Below, piece after piece: positions 1 through 5,791 of a stretch of 7,368 bases of DNA (its first letter is position 1; every line of letters begins with the position of its first letter). Made by a program: the position numbers and the translations under genes. Source of the stretch: Thioalkalivibrio sp. (GTDB lineage Bacteria; Pseudomonadota; Gammaproteobacteria; Ectothiorhodospirales; Ectothiorhodospiraceae); assembly GCA_003563455.1 (NCBI GenBank), contig PWRV01000036.1:1-7368 (forward strand), written 5' to 3'. Below the pieces are notes generated by a model, which had not been told where the DNA came from, ran no database searches, and saw only the letters and a list, made by a program, of their open reading frames with translations.

Positions 1-27
1 GGGCCCGACGCCGCGCCCCCACCCCAA

Positions 28-51
28 CCCTCCCCCACAGGTGGGGGAGGG
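28..51 (-). terminator. Hairpin downstream of priA, possible terminator
   Basis: Bases 28-37 (CCCTCCCCCA) pair perfectly with 42-51 (TGGGGGAGGG) around a 4-base loop, giving a 10-bp, nearly all-GC stem. It lies about 37 bases past the priA stop codon, where a transcription terminator would be expected. On the minus strand only two T residues follow the stem, so it is not a canonical intrinsic terminator. On the plus strand the stem is followed by a more T-containing stretch (AGCTTTCATCTT), so it could also stop a gene entering from the left. The stem is certain; the function is inferred. Confidence 0.4.
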
Positions 52-88
52 AGCTTTCATCTTCGGGGGTGGCATAGTGCCATGGGAG

Positions 89-2272
89 TCAGGCGAGGGT
101 GACCGGATCGACGTCGATGCTGATCCGCAGGTTGCGGGGCGGCGGGTGTTGCTGCCAAGCGTCGCGGGCCACGACGAGGGTATGGTGCAGCGCGTTGCGG
201 GTCGGGGAGACGAGCAGGATCTGTTCGCGGTAGCGGCGGTTCACGCGGTGGCGCGGTGCCGGGGCCGGGCCGAGCACGCGGACGCCGCGGGCGTGCTGGC
301 GGAGCTGGCGGGCAATCGCCTCCGCCTGCCGCGCGCTTGCCCCCGCGGTCGGTCCGTCGACGCGGATCAGGGCCAGGAAGCCGAACGGCGGCATTGCGGC
401 GGCGCGGCGTTCGTCGAGCAGCGGCGCCACCATCGATGCGTAGTCGCCGCGCTGGAGCGCCTGCATCAGCGGATGCCCGGGGTGGCCGGTCTGCACCAGC
501 ACGACGCCGGGGTCCCCGGAGCGCCCCGCGCGCCCCGCCGCCTGCAGCACGAGCTGCAGCGTCTGCTCGGCTGCGCGCAGGTCGACGCTGAACAGCCCCT
601 GATCCACGTCGATGACCCCGACCAGGCCGACGCGGGGGAAGTCATGCCCCTTCGCGAGCATCTGGGTGCCGACGACGATGCCGGCGTCCATCTGCCGGAT
701 CGTCTCCAGACAGCGCTCGAGTTCGCCGCGCCGCCGGATGCTGTCGCGGTCGAGTCGCACCAGCGGGACACCGGCGAAGTGGCGCGAGAGCGCACGTTCC
801 ACGCGCTGGGTGCCGAGGCCCTGCTGGCTGAGGGCCTGGCCGCATTCCGGGCAGTGCGCTGCGAGTGCCTGGCTGAAGCCGCACAGGTGGCAGATCGAAC
901 GGCTCGCGGCTGCGTGCACGGTCAGGTGCGCGTCGCAGCGAGGGCAGTCGGCGACCCAGCCGCAGTGCTCGCAGCCGAGCACGCGCGCAAAGCCCCGGCG
1001 ATTCAGCAGCACGAAGCACTGGCGGCCCTGCTCCAGCGTGGCGCGCATCGCGTCGAGGAGCGGGGTCGTGAGTCCCTCGTCCGGGCGGTGCACGCGGGTG
1101 TCGACGCAGCGCACCGGGGGGGGCAGCGAACCGTCCGGCCGCGTGCCCAGGGGCAGATGCCGGTAGTGTCCGTCGCGGGTCTTCGCGATGCTTTCGAGTG
1201 TCGGGGTGGCCGACCCGAGGACCACCGGCAACGACTCGATGTGGCCGCGCAGGATCGCGAGATCGCGGGCGTGATAGCGCAGGCCGTCCTGCTGCTTGTA
1301 GGCCGGATCGTGCTCCTCGTCGACGATCAGCAGCCCGAGCGCCGGCAGCGGCGTGAACACCGCGGACCGGGTGCCAAGCAGCAGCGTCCGGTCGCCGCGG
1401 CGCGCGGCATCCCAGACGCGCAGCCGTTCGCCCGCCGGAAGCCCGGAGTGCAGCGCGGCGACCTGGCCCGGGAAGCGCTGGCTGACGCGCCGGACCAGTT
1501 GCGGGGTCAGCGCGATCTCCGGGACCAGCACGAGCACCTGCAGCCCCCGTGCGATCGCCGCCGCCGCGGCTTCCAGATACACCTCGGTCTTGCCGCTGCC
1601 GGTGACGCCGTCGAGGAGGAACGCCGAAGGTCTGCCGAGTTCGGCGGCGATGGCGGTCACTGCCTGCCGCTGGTCCGGGGTCAGCGTCACGGCGGAGCTC
1701 GCGGAGGGCGGAGTCAGGGGCTCGTTGGCGACGGCCTCCACGAGTCCCAGGTCGGCGAGCCGATGCAGCTCGTCCCGTCGCAGCGCCAGGCCGGTGAGGT
1801 CGGCGAGGGCGCCCACGGCCAGGGCCGTGCCGCTGGTCTCAAGGCCCCGCACGATCGCGCGCTGCCGGGCACCGAGGCGCGGAGGGGTTGTCTCCGGCCT
1901 GAGCCGCCACCGCGGCTCGGCCGGCGCCGGAGAGGGCAGCGGCGCGCCCTTGCGCAGGGCCGGGGGCAGGGCATTCAGCACCGTCTCGCCGATCGGATGA
2001 TGGTAGTAGCGGGACGCGAAGCGCAGGAGCTCGAGGAGCGGTCCTGGGAGAATCGGCTCGGGGTCGACGACCGCCTCCAGCGGGCGGATACGGGCGCGAT
2101 CGACCGCGGGTGGCTTTCCGGCCGCCATGACCACGCCGGTCTGTTCGCTGCGGCCGAAGGTCACCCGGACGCGCTGGCCCGGTTCGGGCAGCGGTTCTGA
2201 CGGACACGCATAGTCGAACAGCTGGTCCAGCGGGCGGTCCACGGCGACGCGGACAAGGGCTTCGTGGCGCAT
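89..2272 (-). CDS. priA: Primosomal protein N' (PriA), replication-restart DNA helicase
   Basis: The 727-residue product is a superfamily 2, 3'-to-5' helicase that recognises stalled or repaired forks and reloads the replisome through PriB/PriC, DnaT and DnaB. The length is close to E. coli PriA (about 730). Residues 1-100 form the 3'-DNA-binding domain (ALVRVAVDRPLDQLFDY), followed by a winged-helix region. Walker A is GVTGSGKT at 222-229 and the Walker B/DEEH box is at 318-321. The aromatic-rich loop follows at about 322-336. Eight cysteines (434, 437, 443, 446, 461, 464, 474, 477) form the two zinc sites. Late helicase motifs are GTQMLAKGHDFP (535-546) and QAAGRAGRSGDPG (577-589). All key residues look intact. 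The ATG start at 2272 gives the expected N-terminus, but no clear Shine-Dalgarno precedes it. It is transcribed in the same direction as pntB but lies 398 bases beyond it, so it probably has its own promoter. Confidence 0.97.
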   Translation of the reverse strand: MRHEALVRVAVDRPLDQLFDYACPSEPLPEPGQRVRVTFGRSEQTGVVMAAGKPPAVDRARIRPLEAVVDPEPILPGPLLELLRFASRYYHHPIGETVLNALPPALRKGAPLPSPAPAEPRWRLRPETTPPRLGARQRAIVRGLETSGTALAVGALADLTGLALRRDELHRLADLGLVEAVANEPLTPPSASSAVTLTPDQRQAVTAIAAELGRPSAFLLDGVTGSGKTEVYLEAAAAAIARGLQVLVLVPEIALTPQLVRRVSQRFPGQVAALHSGLPAGERLRVWDAARRGDRTLLLGTRSAVFTPLPALGLLIVDEEHDPAYKQQDGLRYHARDLAILRGHIESLPVVLGSATPTLESIAKTRDGHYRHLPLGTRPDGSLPPPVRCVDTRVHRPDEGLTTPLLDAMRATLEQGRQCFVLLNRRGFARVLGCEHCGWVADCPRCDAHLTVHAAASRSICHLCGFSQALAAHCPECGQALSQQGLGTQRVERALSRHFAGVPLVRLDRDSIRRRGELERCLETIRQMDAGIVVGTQMLAKGHDFPRVGLVGVIDVDQGLFSVDLRAAEQTLQLVLQAAGRAGRSGDPGVVLVQTGHPGHPLMQALQRGDYASMVAPLLDERRAAAMPPFGFLALIRVDGPTAGASARQAEAIARQLRQHARGVRVLGPAPAPRHRVNRRYREQILLVSPTRNALHHTLVVARDAWQQHPPPRNLRISIDVDPVTLA

Positions 2273-2322
2273 GCCGCGAGTGTACGCGATGGTGCCGCGA
2301 GCGGCGCCCGGGTGCGGCCGGG

Positions 2323-2357
2323 TTATCCACGGATCCTGTGGATAACTCTGTGGAAAT
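2323..2357. promoter_or_regulatory. Cluster of three DnaA-box-like sites upstream of priA
   Basis: TTATCCACG at 2323-2331 matches the DnaA box TTATCCACA at 8 of 9 positions. TGTGGATAA at 2337-2345 is a perfect box on the opposite strand. TGTGGAAAT at 2349-2357 is a looser copy (7 of 9) in that same orientation. The first two form an inverted repeat with 9-bp arms (2322-2330 and 2338-2346) around 7 bases. The matches are read directly from the sequence. DnaA binding is inferred from the E. coli consensus. The group sits 50-85 bases upstream of the priA start codon. Confidence 0.6.
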
Positions 2358-2380
2358 AGCCGGGGCAGAGTCCGCAGAGG

Positions 2381-2393
2381 CTTGTACTACAAG
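2381..2393. repeat. 13-base palindrome upstream of priA
   Basis: CTTGTA (2381-2386) and TACAAG (2388-2393) are perfect inverted arms around one base. The position, just downstream of the candidate -10 element at 2396-2401, would suit an operator. The palindrome is seen; the regulatory role is a guess. Confidence 0.3.
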
Positions 2394-2395
2394 GA

Positions 2396-2425
2396 TTTGT
2401 ATTAGCTTGGCTAAAAAATGTTCAA
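2396..2425 (-). promoter_or_regulatory. Candidate sigma-70 promoter for priA
   Basis: Read on the minus strand, TTGAAC (2425-2420) and TACAAA (2401-2396) are separated by 18 bases, each matching the sigma-70 consensus at 4 of 6 positions. The spacer is AT-rich. Transcription would start near 2389, leaving a leader of about 117 bases that contains the DnaA-box cluster. A 13-base palindrome, CTTGTA-C-TACAAG (2381-2393), overlaps the expected start point. It is the best candidate in this gap, but AT-rich DNA readily gives such matches. Confidence 0.3.
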
Positions 2426-2509
2426 TCTTTCTTTTTCTAATTGATTCAGCATCTTGCGCTCACTTCATGTGGATGGCGGGAAGCTATGAGGGCTAAACCG
2501 CATTTTTTT

Positions 2510-2525
2510 GCTGCCTCGCGGCAGC
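2510..2525. repeat. Short hairpin next to a T7 tract and a DnaA-like box
   Basis: GCTGCC (2510-2515) and GGCAGC (2520-2525) pair around a 4-base loop. Seven T residues (2503-2509) lie immediately before it, and TGTGCATAA (2527-2535) begins one base after it. On neither strand does the T tract follow the stem in the 3' direction, so it is not an intrinsic terminator. Confidence 0.4.
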
Positions 2526-2577
2526 TTGTGCATAACACTCCGCCACGATGTGCCGCAAGTGACTGGTTCGCCGTCTG

Positions 2578-2661
2578 CGGGCAGCCCTGGTCAAGGGGCG
2601 GGGACAGATTTGCAGATCTGTCCCCACACAGCCCAGCCCCGGGGCGCATCCGGGCTGCCCG
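2578..2661. repeat. Nested inverted repeat at the 3' end of the pnt operon (REP-like)
   Basis: Outer arms CGGGCAGCCC (2578-2587) and GGGCTGCCCG (2652-2661) are perfect 10-bp inverted repeats. They enclose a second perfect 10-bp hairpin, GGGGACAGAT (2600-2609) and ATCTGTCCCC (2616-2625), with a 6-base loop. GGGGC (2595-2599) and GCCCC (2636-2640) can pair in between. The element begins 10 bases past the pntB stop. GGGGACAG...CTGTCCCC palindromes recur between genes in many proteobacteria, often near REP-associated Y1 transposases; that comparison is from memory. It may protect the pnt mRNA 3' end or end transcription, although no T tract follows. Confidence 0.5.
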
Positions 2662-2670
2662 ACGCGAGGG

Positions 2671-4068
2671 TCAGCCGAGTTCCTTTATGGCGGCGATGAG
2701 TTCGGAGGCCGCCTTCTGGCCGTCGCCGTAGAGCATGCGGGTGTTGTCGGCGTAGAACAGGTGGTTTTCGATGCCGGAGACCCCGGCGCCGCGGCCCCGC
2801 TTGATCACGATCACGTTGTGCGCCTCGTCGGCGTTCAGGATCGGCATGCCGTAGATCGGGCTGTCCGGGTCGGTACGAGCGATCGGGTTCACCACGTCGT
2901 TGGCGCCGATCACCACCGCGACGTCGGCGGTCTTGAACTCGTTGTTGATCTCGTCGAGGTCGTAGATGATGTCGTAGGGCACCCCGGCCTCGGCGAGCAG
3001 CACGTTCATGTGCCCGGGCATCCGGCCGGCCACCGGGTGGATTGCGAATTTCACCGCGACGTCGCGCTGGATCAGCAGCTGGGTCAGCTCCCAGATCTTG
3101 TGCTGGGCCTGCGCCACGGCCATGCCGTAGCCCGGCACGATGATCACCTTGTTCGCGAAGGCCATCATGATGCCGGCGTCGGGGGCCTCGATCGGCTTCA
3201 GGCTGCCGGTCACCTCCTCGGCCGCGCCGCCGGCGCCGCCGCCGAACTGCTTGAACAGCACGTTCGACAGCTTGCGGTTCATCGCCTTGGCCATCAGCTG
3301 CGTCAGCAGGGTGCCCGCGGCGCCGACCACCACGCCGGCGATCATCAGCGCCGGGTTGTCGAGCACGAAGCCCTTGAAGCCGACGGCCAGCCCGGTCAGT
3401 GCGTTGTACAGCGAGATCACCACCGGCATGTCGGCGCCGCCGATCGGCAGCGTCATCATGATGCCGAAGGCCAGTGCCAGCACGAAGAACAGCAGCAGCA
3501 CGGGACCGCTGACGTCGCCGCCGCTGAGCGCGAGCGACAGCCCCAGCAGTACGGTGACAACGAAGACGCCGAGGTTCACCCACTGCTGCGCGGGGAAGTT
3601 CACGGTCTTGTCCATCAGGCCCTGCAGCTTCGCGAAGGCCACCATCGATCCGGAGAAAGCCACCGAGCCGATCAGCGAGCCCACGACCGCAATGGCAAGC
3701 ACCACGTCCGAGGCGGTTTCGGGGTCGGCCTGCAGCAGGTAGATCGCGCCGATGCCGGCCGCCGCGCCACCGCCCATGCCGTTGTAGAGCGCGATCATCT
3801 GCGGCATGTCGGTCATCGCGACCTTCCGGCCGCTCCACCACGCAAGACCGCCGCCGATCGCGATGCCAAGGACGATCAGCAGGTAATTGACCGCCCCTTC
3901 AAGTTCCGGGTGGGCGAAGGTCACCACGGTGGCGAGCACCATGCCGACGCCCGCCCACAGGATGCCGCGCCGCGCGGTGGTCGGCGAGGACATCTGCTTC
4001 AGTCCGACGATGAACAGGATCGCGGCGATGAAGTACGCGATGTTGATGACGGTCATGACCGCGCCCAT
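2671..4068 (-). CDS. pntB: NAD(P) transhydrogenase subunit beta (PntB)
   Basis: This is the beta subunit of the proton-translocating transhydrogenase, which transfers hydride from NADH to NADP+ using the proton gradient at the inner membrane. The N-terminal ~265 residues are a run of hydrophobic helices (domain II). A Gly-rich linker (about 275-285) leads to the NADP(H)-binding domain III. It carries PGYGMAVAQAQ (312-322), HPVAGRMPGHMNVLLAEA (344-361) and GANDVVNP (388-395), all hallmarks of the family. The length of 465 matches the family (E. coli about 462). The ATG at 4068 is preferred because GGGGAG ends 7 bases upstream. A GTG at 4071 (one extra residue) and an ATG at 4056 (MTVINIAYF) are alternatives. 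The start overlaps the pntAB stop, implying translational coupling. Asn replaces E. coli His91 in the loop MPQMIALYNGMGG. Confidence 0.97.
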   Translation of the reverse strand: MGAVMTVINIAYFIAAILFIVGLKQMSSPTTARRGILWAGVGMVLATVVTFAHPELEGAVNYLLIVLGIAIGGGLAWWSGRKVAMTDMPQMIALYNGMGGGAAAGIGAIYLLQADPETASDVVLAIAVVGSLIGSVAFSGSMVAFAKLQGLMDKTVNFPAQQWVNLGVFVVTVLLGLSLALSGGDVSGPVLLLFFVLALAFGIMMTLPIGGADMPVVISLYNALTGLAVGFKGFVLDNPALMIAGVVVGAAGTLLTQLMAKAMNRKLSNVLFKQFGGGAGGAAEEVTGSLKPIEAPDAGIMMAFANKVIIVPGYGMAVAQAQHKIWELTQLLIQRDVAVKFAIHPVAGRMPGHMNVLLAEAGVPYDIIYDLDEINNEFKTADVAVVIGANDVVNPIARTDPDSPIYGMPILNADEAHNVIVIKRGRGAGVSGIENHLFYADNTRMLYGDGQKAASELIAAIKELG

Positions 4069-4358
4069 CACTTGTCTCCCCGGCTGGTCTTGAACATCTC
4101 CAGCATGCGCTCGGTCACCACGTAGCCGCCCACCGCGTTGCCGGCGGCGAGGATCACCGCGACAAAGCCGATCAGCTGCTCGAGCGGCGTCGCCGCATGG
4201 CCGAGCGCGACCATGGTGCCGACCAGCACGATGCCGTGGATGAAGTTCGAGCCGGACATCAGCGGGGTGTGCAGGATCACCGGCACCTTGGAAATCACCT
4301 CGTAGCCGGTGAAGGCCGCGAGCATGAAGATATACAGCGCGACGAAACCCTCGATCAT
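4068..4358 (-). CDS. pntAB: NAD(P) transhydrogenase subunit alpha, part 2 (PntAB, membrane)
   Basis: The 96-residue membrane protein corresponds to the C-terminal membrane part (domain II) of a full-length PntA. It has three predicted helices at about 4-22, 38-56 and 60-83. The signature VPVILHTPLMSGSNFIHG (25-42) matches the conserved TPLMSGxN segment of the alpha membrane domain. His41 lies in the second helix of this segment, where the three-subunit enzymes keep a candidate proton-channel histidine. The ATG at 4358 overlaps the pntAA stop in an ATGA arrangement, and its own TGA overlaps the pntB start. Separate pntAA and pntAB genes are known from Rhodospirillum rubrum and other bacteria, so the split is natural and not a frameshift. 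The short C-terminus (RMLEMFKTSRGDK) is polar. Confidence 0.96.
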   Translation of the reverse strand: MIEGFVALYIFMLAAFTGYEVISKVPVILHTPLMSGSNFIHGIVLVGTMVALGHAATPLEQLIGFVAVILAAGNAVGGYVVTERMLEMFKTSRGDK

Positions 4359-5485
4359 GACGCGTCTCCCTCGATCGCTTCGCGGGTGGGGCCGTGGATG
4401 ATCCCGCCGTCGCGGGTCAGGCAGCTCTTTGCGATCACCTCGTCGTCCCAGTCGGGCGCGAATTCGCCGTCCTTCAGCATGGGGCTCAGAAAGTTCTGGA
4501 GGTTTTTCGCGTACATTTCTGATGCATGGAGCGCAACCTGCGACGGTATGTTCAGCGGCCCGTGCACGATCACGCTTCCGTGCTCGACCGTCTCGCCGGG
4601 GCGCGTCAGTTCGCAGTTGCCGCCGCCCTCGGCCGCGAGATCGACGATCACCGCGCCCGGCTTCATGCCCTCGACCATCGTGGCCGGGATCAGCTTCGGC
4701 GACGGGCGGCCGGGGATCGCGGCGGTGGTGATCAGCACGTCGGCCTTCGCGATGAAGCCGGCGAGCGCCTCCTGCTGGCGCTTCTTCTCGTCTTCGGTGA
4801 GCTCGCGGGCGTAACCGCCTTCGCCCTCGGCCTTCACACCCAGGTCGAGAAACTTCGCGCCCAGCGACTCCACCTGCTCCCTGGTCGCCGAGCGCACGTC
4901 GTAGGCCTCGACCATCGCCCCGAGCCGGCGCGCGGTCGCGATCGCCTGCAGGCCCGCGACGCCGGCGCCGATCACGATCACCTTCGACGGGCGGATGGTG
5001 CCGGCGGCGGTGGTGAGCATCGGGAAGAAGCGGCACGACAGGTCGGCGCCCATCAGCGCGGCCTTGTACCCGGCCACCGCCGCCTGCGAGGACAGGGCGT
5101 CCATGCTCTGCGCGCGCGAGATGCGAGGAATCAGCTCCATCGCAAAGGACAGGATCCGGCGCTCCTTCAGTGCCGCGACCATTTCCGGGCTGCGGTGGGC
5201 ATGGAAGAAACTCACCAGTGTCGCCCCTTCGGGCAGGCTGCGGATCTCCTCTGCGGTCGGCGGCGCGACCCGGACCATGATGTCGGTTTGGCCGTAGAGT
5301 TCCGCGGCGTCCAGCAGCCTGGCATCGCCGTAGGTGTCATCGGGAAAGCGTGCGGCGTCGCCGGCCCCCTTCTCGACCTGGACGGAGACGCCCATCTTGC
5401 TGAAGCGCGACACGGCCGACGGGTCCAGCGCCACCCGGCGCTCGCCGCTCGCGCTCTCCTTCGGGACCGACAATCTGACTGGCAT
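4355..5485 (-). CDS. pntAA: NAD(P) transhydrogenase subunit alpha, part 1 (PntAA, NAD-binding)
   Basis: The 376-residue soluble subunit is domain I, which binds NAD(H) and docks on the membrane complex. It belongs to the alanine dehydrogenase/PNT family. The N-terminal half begins MPVRLSVPKESASGERRVALDP, and RAQSMDALSSQAAVAGYKA (124-142) is the conserved PNT signature. The Rossmann fingerprint VIGAGVAGLQAIATARRLGA is at 171-190, with EAYDVR (193-198) supplying the acidic residue expected to bind the NAD ribose. The C-terminus stops before any membrane helix, as expected when pntAB is separate. The start at 5485 is chosen over an upstream in-frame codon (5581) because it matches the family N-terminus and GGGGAG lies 7 bases before it. 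It is the first gene of the pntAA-pntAB-pntB operon. Alanine dehydrogenase is excluded by the downstream partners. Confidence 0.96.
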   Translation of the reverse strand: MPVRLSVPKESASGERRVALDPSAVSRFSKMGVSVQVEKGAGDAARFPDDTYGDARLLDAAELYGQTDIMVRVAPPTAEEIRSLPEGATLVSFFHAHRSPEMVAALKERRILSFAMELIPRISRAQSMDALSSQAAVAGYKAALMGADLSCRFFPMLTTAAGTIRPSKVIVIGAGVAGLQAIATARRLGAMVEAYDVRSATREQVESLGAKFLDLGVKAEGEGGYARELTEDEKKRQQEALAGFIAKADVLITTAAIPGRPSPKLIPATMVEGMKPGAVIVDLAAEGGGNCELTRPGETVEHGSVIVHGPLNIPSQVALHASEMYAKNLQNFLSPMLKDGEFAPDWDDEVIAKSCLTRDGGIIHGPTREAIEGDAS

Positions 5486-5791
5486 GCACTCTCTCCCCGG
5501 GCCCGGCGATCGCGGTCTGAAGCTGGGCCGCGTTGGCGGATCGATTCCTCGGAAGGCCGCTGCACACCCCTGGCGCAACACGGCCGAAAACGGTCCGGGA
5601 GTGTAGCCGAATCGGTAGAGGTCATAAACCCGAAACGCGTTTGTCCCTGACCCGTCGGAGCAGCCTGTGGCCGCGATGCCGGGCGCCGGCTGGAGGCGGC
5701 TTCTGCAAGCCTCTGCTGCGGGGGGCGATTGCGTTCTCGGCGCTCCCTGATTATTGTCCAGCGGGTTGGGGCTTCACCGGGAGCACACTCG
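5486..5791. other. Divergent intergenic region between pntAA and the HNH gene
   Basis: The 306 bases must hold the promoters of both divergent units. The pntAA ribosome binding site (GGGGAGAG on the minus strand, 5491-5498) overlaps a 10-base palindrome, CCGGGCCCGG (5497-5506). A promoter candidate for the HNH gene lies at 5729-5757. On the minus strand I find only weak promoter-like matches for pnt, for example TTTATG and TACACT spaced by 17 bases around 5590-5630, and I do not commit to one. I see no convincing small gene, RNA gene or terminator here. Confidence 0.5.
5729..5757 (+). promoter_or_regulatory. Candidate sigma-70 promoter for the HNH gene
   Basis: TTGCGT (5729-5734) and TATTGT (5752-5757) are separated by exactly 17 bases and match the consensus boxes at 3 and 4 of 6 positions. 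Transcription would start near 5764, giving a leader of about 28 bases that contains the ribosome binding site. The spacing and location are good; the -35 box is weak. Confidence 0.33.

Larger units (their letters stand above)
2323..2535. other. Origin-like intergenic segment: DnaA boxes flanking an AT-rich stretch
   Basis: This is the core of the 398-base gene-free region between pntB and priA. Besides the three boxes at 2323-2357, TGTGGATGG (2468-2476) is a 7-of-9 match, and TGTGCATAA (2527-2535) is the complement of TTATGCACA, which fits the relaxed consensus TTWTNCACA. Between the groups, 2381-2450 has about 30% GC and 2411-2440 about 20%, in otherwise GC-rich DNA. AATCTTTCTTTTT (2424-2436) matches 11 of 13 positions of the E. 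coli oriC 13-mer GATCTNTTNTTTT. Boxes beside an easily melted stretch are the usual plan of a bacterial oriC. The alternative is a DnaA-titration or regulatory site. No dnaA, gidA, rpmH or parAB gene is visible to support an origin. Confidence 0.4.

Noticed and set aside
41..2200. A 719-codon open frame on the plus strand opposite priA
   Set aside because: It is the antisense shadow of priA in GC-rich DNA. Its translation is Arg/Ala/Gly-rich low-complexity sequence with no recognisable domain, while the opposite strand encodes a complete PriA.
2600..2625. The inner GGGGACAGAT hairpin as an intrinsic terminator for the pnt operon
   Set aside because: The stem is strong, but no run of T residues follows on the minus strand (GCCCCTTGACC), so I list it as part of a repeat instead of as a terminator.
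2441..2731. Short open frames in the pntB-priA gap, for example a 96-codon one on the plus strand
   Set aside because: There is no good ribosome binding site and no recognisable protein. It runs through the palindromic element and into the antisense of pntB, so chance is more likely.
2761..4125. A 454-codon open frame on the plus strand opposite pntB
   Set aside because: It is an antisense shadow. The product is rich in His, Asp, Arg and Gln with no domain, which is the complement of hydrophobic membrane-helix codons on the coding strand.
4355..5485. pntAA and pntAB as a full-length pntA broken by a frameshift
   Set aside because: The ATGA overlap, the proper start and the intact ends of both products match the known three-gene transhydrogenase arrangement.
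4526..5650. A 374-codon open frame on the plus strand opposite pntAA
   Set aside because: It is an antisense shadow of a clearly recognised gene. It has no motif of its own and no ribosome binding site that would favour it.
5599..5650. A tRNA-like stretch (GTAGCCGAATCGGTAGAG, then a TCATAAACCCGAA resembling an initiator-tRNA anticodon arm)
   Set aside because: No T-arm (GTTCRANTC), no pairing acceptor stem and no CCA are present, so it is neither a tRNA gene nor a convincing tRNA fragment or attachment site.
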